Origin: Larix sibirica
Taxonomy: Eukaryota > Streptophyta > Pinopsida > Pinales > Pinaceae
Reading direction: 5' to 3'
NCBI GenBank assembly: GCA_004151065.3
Contig: NWUY0300036849.1
Coordinates: 16,063-36,639, forward strand
Length of the DNA: 20,577 bases
The notes under the pieces are model-generated. The model searched no databases. It worked only from the letters and a program-made list of their open reading frames with translations, and was not told where the DNA came from. The translations under genes were made by a program, and so were the position numbers. The stretch's first letter is position 1; every line of letters begins with the position of its first letter. Positions 1-9,665 of the stretch are shown here, piece after piece.

Positions 1-751
1 GCATGTTATTCTCTCAGATAAGATCCTAGATAATCTTGAATTAAATTGTGAAAATCTAACACTCAACACACATCTTCAATTTGTAACCCTAGCTTATACC
101 CTAACCTATGCCAACTTGATTCGTAACCCCTCCTAAGATAGCCAAATCACAAGACAGGACACGAGGCTAAAATATAAAATAAACAAGGAAATAATTCCCT
201 ATTTAATCCACTTGAGCAAATCTACTTTCTTTGTGAACTAGGCTAAAGATATATGTTACCTCGATATTCAATCATCAAGAAAACCAAAGAGAAGAAAAAC
301 TTTTAACTTCAAATATGCTCCACGAAGATATGTCAATTGGGCTCCAAAAGAAAGAGAGCTCTCAAAATCCAACCATGAGTTCAAATGAGGAAGAGCCTCT
401 CATTATATAAGAGAGTAGCTCAACTTCCTTTACAATAAAATAATAATAAATTCCTGGATCTAGACTAGGATGGAGTAAAAACAAATAACCTCCACTAGAA
501 CCCTAACAAACTTTAACAATATCCAAAATAGGAGGTGGTCAATGCCACATGTACAATGTCCAAGATATATAAGGCCCAAGAGAGTGGGTGCACCACTAGA
601 TCTATGTCAAACAATGAAGAAATGAGGTTAAATCTAGGGTCTGACCCCTTATATCCCTCTAAGGGCTCAATGCTCTCCCCAAAAGTGGTTCCAATGTTCC
701 AAGCATGTGCCAATAAGATCAAACAAAGTGCTGGAAATAGATTCAAAAGGT
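1..751. other. intergenic or repeat-derived DNA, no gene seen
   Basis: I recognise no gene, RNA or complete mobile element here. The stretch is AT-rich. It contains a TATA-like string (attatataag near 404-413), but nothing downstream shows that it serves a gene. The right part (513-751) is open on the minus strand because that frame runs on into the 192-bp repeats, which is not evidence of coding. Confidence 0.4.
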
Positions 752-1335
752 GAAAAAACGGCCTGAATGATAACCTTAGCATTCTCAAACCACTTGGAAT
801 CTTGTAGAACATTCTACAACTTTGGAAAGGTCTCGGAAAAAAATTTCCAACAATATATGGCAATTCCCAAACCGAGTTAGGATGAGGGAGATCAACCCTA
901 CAGAAGATAGGGTACCAAACTGCTGAAAAACGGCCCAAAAACCAGCAAAAACAGCCTGGAAGATGACTCCAACACTCCCAAACTACTAGAAACTGGCTGA
1001 CCGTTCTGTACCTTGGGAAAGGTCTCGGAAAGAGCTTTCCAACCATATATGGCACTTACCAAACCGAGCTACAATGAATGAGATCCATCCTCTTGAAGAC
1101 AGGGTATCAAATTACTGAAAAACAGCCCAGGAACCAACAAAAATGGCTCAGAAAAACGACTTGAGTACTCTAACACCGCGGAGAACTAGACTGAGTGTTT
1201 AGTACCATGAGACTCTGAAAAGGCCTTCCATCCATATATCATAAGCCCCCATCTAGGCTAGGGCATTGGACAAACAAGGGTTTGAATACAAAGTCCTATT
1301 TTGAACAATTCCCCCAATCATCAAATCTCCATGAA
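752..1335. repeat. three diverged ~192-bp tandem repeats
   Basis: Marker strings recur at a fixed spacing. The string ggaaaggtctcgg occurs at 824 and 1016, with a decayed form near 1215. The string ctgaaaaacggccc at about 922 returns as ctgaaaaacagccc near 1114. Copies 1 and 2 are close and copy 3 is clearly more diverged. The period equals 64 codons, so one minus-strand frame (513-1055) stays open through two units and reads as repeated peptide (MPYMVG, then LPYIVG 64 residues later). I do not recognise the family. It could be a satellite fragment or an internal repeat of a retroelement's untranslated region. Confidence 0.75.
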
Positions 1336-2451
1336 CATCCAAAAGTTGTCATCCAAGGCATCATCAATATGCCACCCCAATGAAGTTTGTGATGAAAATT
1401 ACAAGTGAGCACCCATGCAAAATAGGGGGTAACACTTGGGATGGGGGAAGTTTCCAAGAATAGATGGGGCACAGATCCCTAGAAGAGAGTGATGCACACA
1501 TGCATACATACTTGCACTCTCCTCTAGTGGGAGCACCTGCCTAGGAATAGTCATTTCATGCAGGTTGAGGCACTAATCCCAAGGCCAGGAATAGATATAG
1601 GGTTTAGGTTTCTTTCAGTTAAGGCCTTGTTGTGCATGTGACCACATTCATTATACTTCCTAATCTATAAAGGAGAAGTCAGGGGTATAATAGGTTTTAA
1701 TTCAATTTGTCAGAGAAGAAGCAGTGAGTGAATGGTAGTGTTTGAACTTTGAAGCTTTCAGTGTATTTCCTGTTTTCAAAGAGTAGTAAAGATTGATGTG
1801 ATTTGAGTTTCAGATCTGTGTACTTTCTGTTACTTTCTTCAACAGGATGTGTTCCAGTATCTAGTTGATTTTAGATTTGCACTATTGATGGAGATTTCAG
1901 ATTTTTTGTTTTCCTAATCAGGTAGGTTAGAAATCAGACCAGGAATGTTAGCAGGTGCTAAAGAATTTCAACATCTCTATGCATTAACCAATTGGCTGGA
2001 CCCTAAGGCCTAGATATTTTTAAGCAGGGTACCAACAGAACAATAACTAGAATTTTCAGGTCCAAATATATATCTATATTGTCTGACTGTGGACTCTACG
2101 GCCTAGCCTCTAGGTACTGTTAAGTTTTGAGTACAGTCCTAATCTTCAACAAATAGCATTTCTACTTTATGCTCATATTCCCAAAGATGTTTGTGTGAAA
2201 AAGTAAATTTCTAGAAGAGTGCAAAAGGTATTTTTTTTAATACTGCTACTAAATTTCACGTCAATGTAACTAACTGTAGGAAACTACACTAGAATATACA
2301 ACTCGATTGGATGAAGAAATGAGAAACTCTTAACAACTAAATAGCCTATGCTGCAAATATTGAGCATAAAAGGGAGGGTAATAGAAAAGAAATTTCTTTC
2401 AAAGGCACTACAAAACCTCCTGTATTATGAATAGAAGATTATTTAGAGTAC
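1336..2451. other. no gene seen; includes the start of the last visible intron of the oxidoreductase gene
   Basis: On the minus strand this follows the donor site GAG|GTACTC at 2452/2451, so at least the right part should be intron. I searched for the expected C-terminal exon of the gene and did not find it. The stretch at about 1600-1960 has an LTR-like look (a TATA-like tctataaagg near 1664-1673, then T-rich sequence). I could define neither termini nor a primer-binding site, so no element is called. Confidence 0.4.
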
Positions 2452-2595
2452 CTCTGATAGCCTGAATGTCTGAGACACGTTAATATGTATCAAGCCCTTC
2501 ACTAGCCATGATAGAATCTCTTGCATGGTATCTACCAAAACATCCGGTTGAAGAATTTTGTAGGTACTCCAATGGACTCCATGTACCGTCCAGTT
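2452..2595 (-). CDS. oxidoreductase exon 5 (start of C-terminal part)
   Basis: Forty-eight codons, from NWTVHGVHWSTYKILQP to FRLSE. It follows the acceptor CTTCCAG and ends at the donor GAG|GTACTC. In the Arabidopsis homologue this point is followed by about 30 more residues, including a conserved DRKAIGKVM segment. That segment is not encoded in the continuing frame, which stops two codons on. Confidence 0.85.
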
Positions 2596-5500
2596 CTGGA
2601 AGAAATATTGAGAGTCAGGATAGATTACACTAAATCTCAAATAGTAGCAATACCTTTATTGATGAGAAATGACGTTTTCATTTTAGATATTCACATAATT
2701 ATTCTCTCAAAAATACAATTAACATGCAAAACATGTTTTGAAAATTGTCTTGAGGGTGTAATTGAATACTAATAAATCAAAAAGAGCAAGAATGTCCCAA
2801 GTTCATAACAAGAGGTAAAAACAGCTATTAACCATAGCTGTGTTCCACTCTATATAACGAACCTCAAGACAAATCATGCCATATGTCTTTAACATTTTGG
2901 TAATGTGTAGAATGCTAGCTCTACCTTTACGAGGGCAATATTTGCAGGGATGATAGGAATCTCTCCACTTGCAAATCCTATGACCAAAATCTTAGCTCCC
3001 CTGTTTAAGAGCTTCAAGCTGTCTTTCAAGAGCTTTCCCCCTACAGGATCATAGAGAACATCGACTCCCTTAAGGTTTCTTGACCTCAAGTATTCCCTGA
3101 CATTAGATATTATATTGCCACATGTAGAGTCCACCACATGATCAGCTCCTAATGACTTGAGAAGACGTTCTTTTTCAGATCCCCTGAATTGCACATACTT
3201 GAAAAACTCAACACATATATACATTAATTGCATTTTAAAAGTAACGGGTTTCTTTAAAAAATATTTCAGGCTTTCAATATGAGGATTTCCTAGTCACTTA
3301 AATCATCTTGAAACAAACTAAACATTTGAATGAAAGGCCTAAGGGTTACTCCCTAAAAAGGAGACTGACGTTACAAAGCAAGAAAAGAAGAATCTTGGAA
3401 ACAAAGAAGCAAACTTATAAAATAATTGAAGGTTAGTCTCTTACCTTGCTACAGCAATTACAATTGCTCCGCAAACTTTTCCTATCTGCACAGCTGACAA
3501 TCCTACTCCGCCTGCTGCTCCAAGGACAAGCAAAACCTGTGTAGACAACAGATATGAGTAGCACTTTTCCAGTTGAAAATATCTTTAAAAGGGATCTGTA
3601 AAATATTAAATCAACAACTTAATGCAGCTTCAAGCTTCAAGCTCCAAGAGGAGACAAGTTTTGTCTAGCAGTTTGTGAATTCCATTAAGAACATAGGCCC
3701 TAACAACAAAACTATATGCACCATAAAAAAACATGAATTGAGTTCAAGCTCAGCAATTTAGTTCGAACTTGATGAAAATCTCTAGGTCTATTCAACCATT
3801 TTTCTTCATTCATTGAGAGATGATCACTTAGTAAGTGCTTACTAGCATTAAAAAGGGTTTCTTCTATAATACCCTTAGAAGATGTATGTCACATTGAACA
3901 TCACAATCCTATCAAATACTGTGTACCCTCATTATGGAGGATCCTTACTCCTATTGTAGATACAAAAACAAATTAAATTTGAAATGCATCAAGATGGCAC
4001 CTTTGACACCATAACAAGCAACCCATAAACAAACCCTTTGAGGATAAAAGAGTAATAAGTTAAATTTTAAATGCATCAAGATGGCACCTTTGACGCCATA
4101 ACAACCATAAACAAACCCTTTGGGGATAGAAGAATAATAATTTATAACCCAAAATTTGTAAGTTGCTATAGCTAGTTGTACCAACCTGGCCACGACAAAT
4201 TCCTGCTCGGTGAACAAGCGCAAGATGTGAAGTGCCAAAAGCTACTGGAAGCCCACCAGCAGCAATGAGATCACATCCCGGAGGAACTATAAACCTGCAA
4301 ACCCATAACCAACAATAAAAATCTCTACACAACATTAAGATTCTTTCTATACCGTACTATATTGCTCTTTGCCCGCCATATACACATCCAATTGCTATGA
4401 TTGCATGTATAACCCTTTAGTTATTAAGAATAAACAATGAGTACGCCCCATTAAAGACAGCCAAGCCAATAAAGGACCACCAAGGTCCCCAAAATAATGG
4501 TCCACCCCTCGGGGGATGGAAGAAAACAATTCAGTGGGGCCTCTTAACAGAAACCAGGTAAAGCAAGGGATGGGAAGTGATTAGAGAATCGAGACAATAA
4601 GGATTCCTTTTTACTCTCTTCATCCAGAATCTAGGGCAATGTTCAAACAACCAAGCAGTGATGACAGGATGATGGAGGTGGCGCCTTGGTAGACCACGAG
4701 GAACAGAAAGCCCGGCGAGAGCTTCTGATGTCAATTCAGAAGTAACAAGAGTTTATCCGCCAGTTGATGGTCCAGATTCGAGGCAGCATTGTCAAGCTTG
4801 GTCGAAAGGTCGGCAAAGCTCTAGAAAAGCTTCTCGCAGACAAACCAATCTATATGGAGGANCAAACTTTTCCTATCTGCACAGCTGACAATCCTACTCC
4901 ACCTGCTGCTCCAAGGACAAGCAAAACCTGTGTAGACAACAGCTATGAGTAGCACTTTTCCAGTTGAAAACATCTTTAAAAGGGATCTGTAAAATATTAA
5001 ATCAACAACTTAATGCAGCTTCAAGCTTCAAGCTCCAAGAGGAGACAAGTTTTGTCTAGCAGTTTGTGAATTCCATTAAGAACATAGGCCCTAACAACAA
5101 AACTATATGCACCATAAAAAAACATGAATTGAGTTCAAGCTCAGCAATTTAGTTCGAACTTGATGAAAATCTCTAGGTCTATTCAACCATTTTTCTTCAT
5201 TCATTGAGAGATGATCACTTAGTAAGTGCTTACTAGCATTAAAAAGGGTTTCTTCTATAATACCCTTAGAAGATGTATGTCACATTGAACATCACAATCC
5301 TATCAAATACTGTGTACCCTCATTATGGAGGATCCTTACTCCTATTGTAGATACAAAAACAAATTAAATTTGAAATGCATCAAGATGGCACCTTTGACAC
5401 CATAACAAGCAACCCATAAACAAACCCTTTGAGGATAAAAGAGTAATAAGTTAAATTTTAAATGCATCAAGATGGCACCTTTGACGCCATAACAACCATA

Positions 5501-7233
5501 AACAAACCCTTTGAGGATAGAAGAATAATAATTTATAACCCAAAATTTGTAAGTTGCTATAGCTAGTTGTACCAACCTGGCCACGACAAATTCCTGCTCG
5601 GTGAACAAGCGCAAGATGTGAAGTGCCAAAAGCTACTGGAAGCCCACCAGCAGCAATGAGATCACATCCCGGAGGAACTATAAACCTGCAAACCCATAAC
5701 CAACAATAAAAATCTCTACACAACATTAAGATTCTTTCTATACCGTACTATATTGCTCTTTGCCCGCCATATACACATCCAATTGCTATGATTGCATGTA
5801 TAACCCTTTAGTTATTAAGAATAAACAATGAGTACGCCCCATTAAAGACAGCCAAGCCAATAAAGGACCACCAAGGTCCCCAAAATAATGGTCCACCCCT
5901 CGGGGGATGGAAGAAAACAATTCAGTGGGGCCTCTTAACAGAAACCAGGTAAAGCAAGGGATGGGAAGTGATTAGAGAATCGAGACAATAAGGATTCCTT
6001 TTTACTCTCTTCATCCAGAATCTAGGGCAATGTTCAAACAACCAAGCAGTGATGACAGGATGATGGAGGTGGCGCCTTGGTAGACCACGAGGAACAGAAA
6101 GCCCGGCGAGAGCTTCTGATGTCAATTCAGAAGTAACAAGAGTTTATCCGCCAGTTGATGGTCCAGATTCGAGGCAGCATTGTCGAGCTTAGTCGAAAGG
6201 TCGGCAAAGCTCTAGAAAAGCTTCTCGCAGACAAACCAATCTATATGGAGGAGAACCCAATGGAGCTTCAAGCCTCAGCCAGTCAGCCCCTGACGAAGTA
6301 AATCCCACTCTGATTTCGTTCAAGTCAGTTAATATATACTATGGGTTTTGAAGAATTCTTGAGGGTTTTTTGTCGAAATTAGAAAGTCTGTTAAATCTGT
6401 ATTAGATGTATATCAGCCCAGTACTGTTTTGGAAGACAGTCTTAGAAAAATCATTCAGTCAGCTCATGTGCAAGTACAGTGCAACTACATTTCTGGGCAA
6501 ACATAAGTACCTATCTCTGGTTAGTAGTCTTTTAGTTGGAGACAGAGAGTTAGGAGCGTAAAAGCTTGATCTTTAGGAATAATAAATGTGGTATAGAAAA
6601 ATGGTGGATGTCCTCCAGCGCCTCAAGTTTTGTCCTCTATTTAAATATGCATGGCTTTTGCCACAATAATATAAAAGGCCTTTCCATAAAAATAAATGGT
6701 CTATACCCATTTGGAATTTAATATATATACAGACCTTACTGTTCTATTGGTGAAAACTGTTTTCTATCCATAAGAATTTAAGACTGGCCATCAATTGCAA
6801 AATCAAAACAAACTAACAAGCTTCCTAACCTATACATGTTTTTCCAAAGTCAAGGATTGCACACTTACATCTCTTTCTCATCCTTAACAACTTTTTCTGC
6901 ATAAGCGTCCTGCTCTACCATTGCACAGACTCTGTCCCCGACCTTAATCCTGGTGACTCCCTTCCCCACAGCTTCCACCACACCGGAGATATCAGAACCC
7001 GGGATAAAGGGAAGAGGGGGTTTCTCTTGGTACTTTCCCATGATCTGCAAAGCATTTGCAAAGTTTACACCGATGGCCTTAACTCTGACCCGCACCGAGG
7101 TAGCTGAAGTCAATTGAGGAACGGGGTGATCATAGGAGAGGAAAATGGGGGAGGTTTCTGAGATGGGAGCAGTAGGGTCTCCTAATTTTCTGCAGATTAA
7201 CGCTTGGATTGTGTCAGTTTGAGGAGATTCCAT
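2452..7233 (-). CDS. quinone oxidoreductase-like protein (MDR family), five exons, 3' end missing
   Basis: This gene encodes a zinc-independent medium-chain dehydrogenase/reductase of the NADPH:quinone oxidoreductase-like type. The family reduces quinones or activated double bonds with NAD(P)H; the substrate here is unknown. Exons in gene order are 7233-6869, 4294-4186, 3536-3445, 3183-2925 and 2595-2452. Phases agree at every join and all introns are GT-AG. The visible product is 323 residues: a GroES-like N-domain with GKYQEK (66-71) and PFIPGSD (75-81), the nucleotide-binding turn GAAGGVG (164-170), then YDPVGG (233-238) and GFASGEIP (258-265). It closely resembles the Arabidopsis At3g56460 protein from memory, which is about 348 residues, so roughly 25-30 C-terminal residues are absent. 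Intron 1 (4295-6868) contains extra copies of exon 2 and part of exon 3. The start at 7233 gives the expected N-terminus (ALICRKLGDP). Confidence 0.88.
2925..3183 (-). CDS. oxidoreductase exon 4 (Rossmann domain)
   Basis: One base plus 86 codons, from GSEKERLLKSLGADHVVD to IPANIALVK. LGADHVVD and KGVDVLYDPVGG are typical of the family's cofactor-binding half. Acceptor GCAATTCAG and donor AAAG|GTAGAG leave phase 0 for exon 5. A longer unspliced minus-strand frame (2889-3233) overruns both borders. Confidence 0.9.
3445..3536 (-). CDS. oxidoreductase exon 3 (NADPH-binding turn)
   Basis: Thirty codons plus two bases, from VLLVLGAAGGVG to AIVIAVA. It contains the glycine-rich dinucleotide-binding loop of the Rossmann fold. 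Acceptor CTACACAG and donor AG|GTAAGA are canonical. The last codon (Arg189) is split AG/G with exon 4. The left duplication boundary (3472) cuts through this exon. Confidence 0.9.
3982..4138. repeat. two-copy ~87-bp tandem repeat in intron 2
   Basis: aaatgcatcaagatggcacc begins at 3982 and again at 4069, and both copies continue into a shared ataaacaaaccctttg. The same pair recurs in the second large unit (about 5373-5529). No function is evident. Confidence 0.8.
4186..4294 (-). CDS. oxidoreductase exon 2 (residues 122-158)
   Basis: Starts with the G that completes Met122, then FIVPPGCDL and LPVAFGTSHLALVHRAG, ending GQ|GTTGGT in phase 0. This is the link between the GroES-like and Rossmann domains. 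The donor GTTGGT is weaker than that of intron 1. An identical copy lies at 5577-5685. Confidence 0.88.
4862..4862. other. ambiguous base (N) at duplication junction
   Basis: A single N falls exactly between the two duplicated units, which suggests a contig join or unresolved overlap rather than a random low-quality base. Confidence 0.9.
4863..4927 (-). pseudogene. truncated duplicate of exon 3
   Basis: Carries the first 65 of the 92 bases of exon 3 with an intact acceptor. It stops at the N at 4862 and so lacks the last nine codons and the donor. Its only coding difference from exon 3 is synonymous (a Gly codon, G at 3510 against A at 4901). It cannot act as a normal internal exon as written. 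Confidence 0.85.
5577..5685 (-). pseudogene. duplicate copy of exon 2 inside intron 1
   Basis: Identical to exon 2 over all 109 bases, with the same acceptor (TTTGCAG) and donor (CAG|GTTGGT). It is the copy nearer to exon 1. Because 109 is not a multiple of three, including both copies in one transcript would break the frame. Using either one alone is neutral. It should be treated as part of a possible assembly duplication. Confidence 0.85.
6155..6301 (+). pseudogene. short gag-like coding remnant in intron 1, antisense to the gene
   Basis: The frame is open from 6137, just after a TAA, and runs 48 codons from the ATG at 6155 to the TAA at 6301. It reads FIRQLMVQIRGSIV, then KVGKALEKLL, and ends SQPLTK. 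The charged, helical character resembles N-terminal parts of plant retrotransposon Gag proteins. Coding-looking pieces continue upstream (about 6060-6136) in other frames (PRGTESPARASD), which suggests a frameshifted remnant. The same sequence in unit 1 (from 4764) is cut by the N. Assignment to a retroelement is inference from composition, as no diagnostic motif is present. Confidence 0.35.
6302..6868. other. rest of intron 1, no gene seen
   Basis: Non-coding between the gag-like remnant and exon 1. It contains a TATA-like ctatttaaatatg near 6636-6648 and may include the 3' part of the same decayed insertion. I found no repeat partner or element terminus. Confidence 0.4.
6869..7233 (-). CDS. 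oxidoreductase exon 1 (residues 1-121 plus two bases)
   Basis: Encodes most of the GroES-like domain, including the quinone-oxidoreductase signature around GKYQEKPPLPFIPGSD and GDRV (99-102). The exon ends in AT before the donor GTAAGT. Reading on through the donor would give an immediate ATG-TAA, which is why an unspliced frame stops here. The ATG at 7233 is the only start that gives the family N-terminus. A short extension (MESPQTDTIQ) precedes the conserved ALICRKLGDP. Confidence 0.9.
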
Positions 7234-7521
7234 CGCTTCCCAACAAAAATATCAAAGCCAAACCAGTCCTTAAGGAACCAACGATTGCTTCTTAAATTAA
7301 TAATGGTCGAACTTAACTATAGCAACGCAGAGCAGATGTTGGTAGCTACCAGCATTGCATGTGCTTAAACTTAAACTTAGGTGCTGGGTGCCAGAGCTTT
7401 ATCAGTTCATAATGGCGTAGAGCTAACAAAATGCTCGGGAAGAAGAGGAATATGAGGAGAGGGTGAGTCTCAACGTGGAATGAATATAATAATATAGCAA
7501 ACGGACTTGCGATGAATTTCA
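7234..7521 (-). promoter_or_regulatory. 5' flank of the oxidoreductase gene
   Basis: This is the region immediately upstream of the ATG in gene orientation and must hold the 5' UTR and probably the core promoter. TATA-like candidates on the minus strand lie near 7484-7498 (ctatattattata) and near 7292-7303 (ttattaattt). Neither has a mapped transcript start, so this is position-based inference. A 74-codon minus-strand frame (7346-7570) has no recognisable content and I do not call it. Confidence 0.35.
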
Positions 7522-7945
7522 CAAAGACGGTGAGGACTTTTAATCGAAAAAGACGATATGACGCCGCCATTACTGAAAATGGGCTAGTCGCAGGACTTTC
7601 ATAGAGCGTGAGAGGACTTTTAATTCAACGACGAAATGAGTTTGCGACTACACTCAATCACAGATAGGGACTTTCATAGAGCGTGACAGGACTTTTAATG
7701 GGCTTGCGACTACACTCACTCACAGAGAGGGACTTTCATAGAGCGTGACAAGACTTTTAATGGGCTTGCGACTACACTTACTCACAGAGAGGGACTTTCA
7801 TAGAGCGTGAGAGGACTTTTAATTCAAAGACGATATGACGCCGCCATTACCGAAAATGGACTCGTGAGTTGCGAACTTGCGACTACACTCACAGAGAGGG
7901 ACTTTCACCGAGCGTGAGAGGACTTTAATTCAAAGCCGATATGGG
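7522..7945. repeat. 62-bp tandem repeat array upstream of the oxidoreductase
   Basis: The string ggactttcatagagcgtga recurs at 7593, 7668, 7730 and 7792, and as ggactttcaccgagcgtga at 7899. The middle copies are exactly 62 bp apart. A second module (acgatatgacgccgccatta) appears near 7552 and 7829, making a higher-order pattern of short and long units. The array sits 290-710 bp upstream of the start codon. It could be a minisatellite or a multiplied regulatory block. Confidence 0.85.
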
Positions 7946-8065
7946 GGAGGGACTTCTGAGCAGGGTTGGAATTTCATTTCATCTTTGCCCTTCACACCAA
8001 ATTTTTGCAACGTTTTGAATTTTTATCTTACTAGTCACACAAAGTTTTGGTGAAAACATAACCCT

Positions 8066-8182
8066 TCAACAATGAAGTTTTATTAAAAAACAATTACTCT
8101 TCAATAATAATGTTTTTATTAAAGAATTTAATTTTCAATTAAAAGATATGTTTTTATTAAGGAGTTTAATTTCCAATTAGTG
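8066..8182. repeat. AT-rich ~35-bp degenerate tandem repeats
   Basis: About three imperfect units of the pattern caat...gtttttattaa...tttaatttt run from 8066 to the LINE's 5' edge. They separate the 62-bp array from the LINE. They could be simple-sequence expansion next to the insertion site or part of the LINE's far 5' end. Confidence 0.55.
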
Positions 8183-8314
8183 TGATGTTCTCTTGTGTAC
8201 TTTTTTTGAGAGGGAGCCGCGTGATCTTGCTAAGGTTCCTTCGCTCTGAGCTGTCCTACGGCTTAACTGACCATAGGAGCTTGGGATCCCATCGACTCCT
8301 TCAAGGGAGCCCTA

Positions 8315-9457
8315 ATGGTCCCTCCCTCGGAGCCAACCCTGGAGGAACATCGACGTCGTTTAGATGATGCTTTTTGTGCACTGGTAGCTTCCACTCCACC
8401 GCTGCCTTCTTCTACCTCAACTTCCAGCGGTGCCTTTGTCAAACGAACAACCGCTCCTCGGATCCAGATCACGTCTGCAGCTTCAATATTGAAAGCCTTA
8501 GCCCTGAGTGAAAGAGGTTTAATTAGTCAATTTACAGGGATTTGGCCTTCACACAAAACCATGGACGCTTGGATCAATAAAAATTGGATGCCTTTGATCT
8601 CCAGGGGTTTGCAACACTATTTTCGTGGTAAGGGTTTCTTTACCTTCTTGTTTGAACATAAAGATGATAGAGACCTCATTTTCAGAAGCAGACCATATTT
8701 CTTGGGTTCTCGTGGCATTTACTTAAATCACTGGAGCTTGTCATTCGACCCGGAAAGAGATGTTCCCTCAGCAGTCCCGGTATGGGTTCGCCTCCCTCAT
8801 CTCCCACTAAATTGATGGAATGATGAAACTTTATAGGAAATCAGAAATGCCCTTGGCATTTACATCGACAAAGCAGAGCCAAAAGGACCGTTGTTCTCCC
8901 GTGCTCGAATATGTGTGGAAGTCAACTTGGAAAAAGGCCTACCAGAGGTTATGAATTTGCAAATGGACGGATGGGAGCACATGCAGAAAGTTGATTACAA
9001 GCAGCTACCCTTTAAGTGTAAGAAATTTCATGAGTATGGTCACTTCGTTAAAAATTGTCCAAAAGCAGTACAAGAAACCCCTGAACAGAACCATGAGGAA
9101 GGGTGGAAGCAAGCAAAAAGAGGGAGGAAAGCTTCTCAGCCATCTCATTCAGCAAATGGATCTCAACTGGAGAAAAATAAAGAAAAGGTGCAGGAAGGGA
9201 AAGAAGCCACTACCAGTAATCAATTTCATACTCTGCCTTTGGAGGAAGGGGAAATTCCATCCCAGGTCAACATTGAGACCGGACCCGAGGCGGAAGCAAC
9301 CCTCATTCCCTCTGGTTATCCTAATACTTCACCTCGAGAGGAAAGGATAGATGCGGTTATGGTGGAAGTTTCAACCCTTGTAGGTTCTTGGGAGGATATG
9401 GTAAAACAAAGCACTATTGTACTGCATATTTTCTCCCCGGAACACTCGCTGTCATAG
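8315..9457 (+). pseudogene. LINE ORF1: DUF4283-like RNA-binding protein with damaged zinc knuckle
   Basis: ORF1 of plant LINEs encodes a nucleic-acid-binding chaperone that coats the element's RNA. The frame reads from ATG 8315 to TAG 9457 (about 380 codons), interrupted by TGA at 8813-8815 and TAG at 8834-8836 in the same frame. The DUF4283-like core is clear (YFRGKGFFTFLF, then DRDLIFRSRPYFLG, then VPVWVRLPHLPLN), followed by GLPEVMNLQMDG. The knuckle (9017-9058) has C-x2-F-x4-H-x4-C: Phe replaces the second Cys (codon TTT at 9026-9028, probably from TGT). The C-terminal part is hydrophilic and Glu/Lys-rich. Both stops lie next to Trp codons and fit single-base decay. Confidence 0.85.
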
Positions 9458-9665
9458 GAATCTTTGGAATCACATGAATTAGTTTTGATTCTGAACACAA
9501 GAGGAAGAAAATCGTAATGATACCATAGAGAGCAGGAAGCAGAAAGGGAGTTAGAATTGGGAAGGAAAAAAATATAGAGGAAACAAAGCTTCTTCAAAAT
9601 GCTAAAAACCTCGGAGGGGAAAAACCGGAAGGAAGATCCCGAGCAAGAGCTCAAACGACTAAGAA
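9458..9665 (+). other. spacer between LINE ORF1 and ORF2
   Basis: About 200 bases, purine-rich, without domain content. ORF2's frame differs from ORF1's, as is usual in bicistronic plant LINEs. No internal ribosome-entry feature can be recognised. Confidence 0.5.

Larger units (their letters stand above)
3472..4861. repeat. direct duplication, unit 1 (1390 bp)
   Basis: Matches 4863-6252 at a constant offset of 1391 bases without indels. I count six substitutions, at 3510, 3552, 3580, 4123, 4794 and 4800, which is about 99.6% identity. It spans most of exon 3, intron 2, exon 2, the adjacent part of intron 1 and a gag-like frame on the plus strand. Confidence 0.95.
4863..6252. repeat. direct duplication, unit 2 (1390 bp)
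   Basis: Second copy of 3472-4861. It begins one base after the N at 4862. Continuing unit 1 rightward (6253 is G) and unit 2 leftward (3471 is G) both predict G at the N, so a clean 1391-bp head-to-tail duplication is possible. So is an end-to-end join of two allelic sequences. Confidence 0.95.

Noticed and set aside
513-1055. 180-codon minus-strand open frame as a gene
   Set aside because: It runs through tandem repeats whose period is a multiple of three and has no domain resemblance, so the openness is explained by the repeat.
1600-1960. Solo LTR
   Set aside because: There is a TATA-like string and T-rich tract but no TG...CA termini, target duplication or partner that I could define.
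2330-2356. Candidate last exon after a TTTGCAG acceptor on the minus strand
   Set aside because: The first bases loosely resemble the expected codons, but stops occur within a few codons and the conserved DRKAIGKVM segment is absent.
3951-4335. Long minus frames 3951-4238 and 4060-4335 as proteins
   Set aside because: They read through exon 2's splice sites into intron 2. Only 4186-4294 is coding by homology and phase.
7346-7570. 74-codon minus-strand frame upstream of the oxidoreductase
   Set aside because: It lies in the 5' flank, starts within the tandem repeat module, and shows only hydrophobic low-information sequence.
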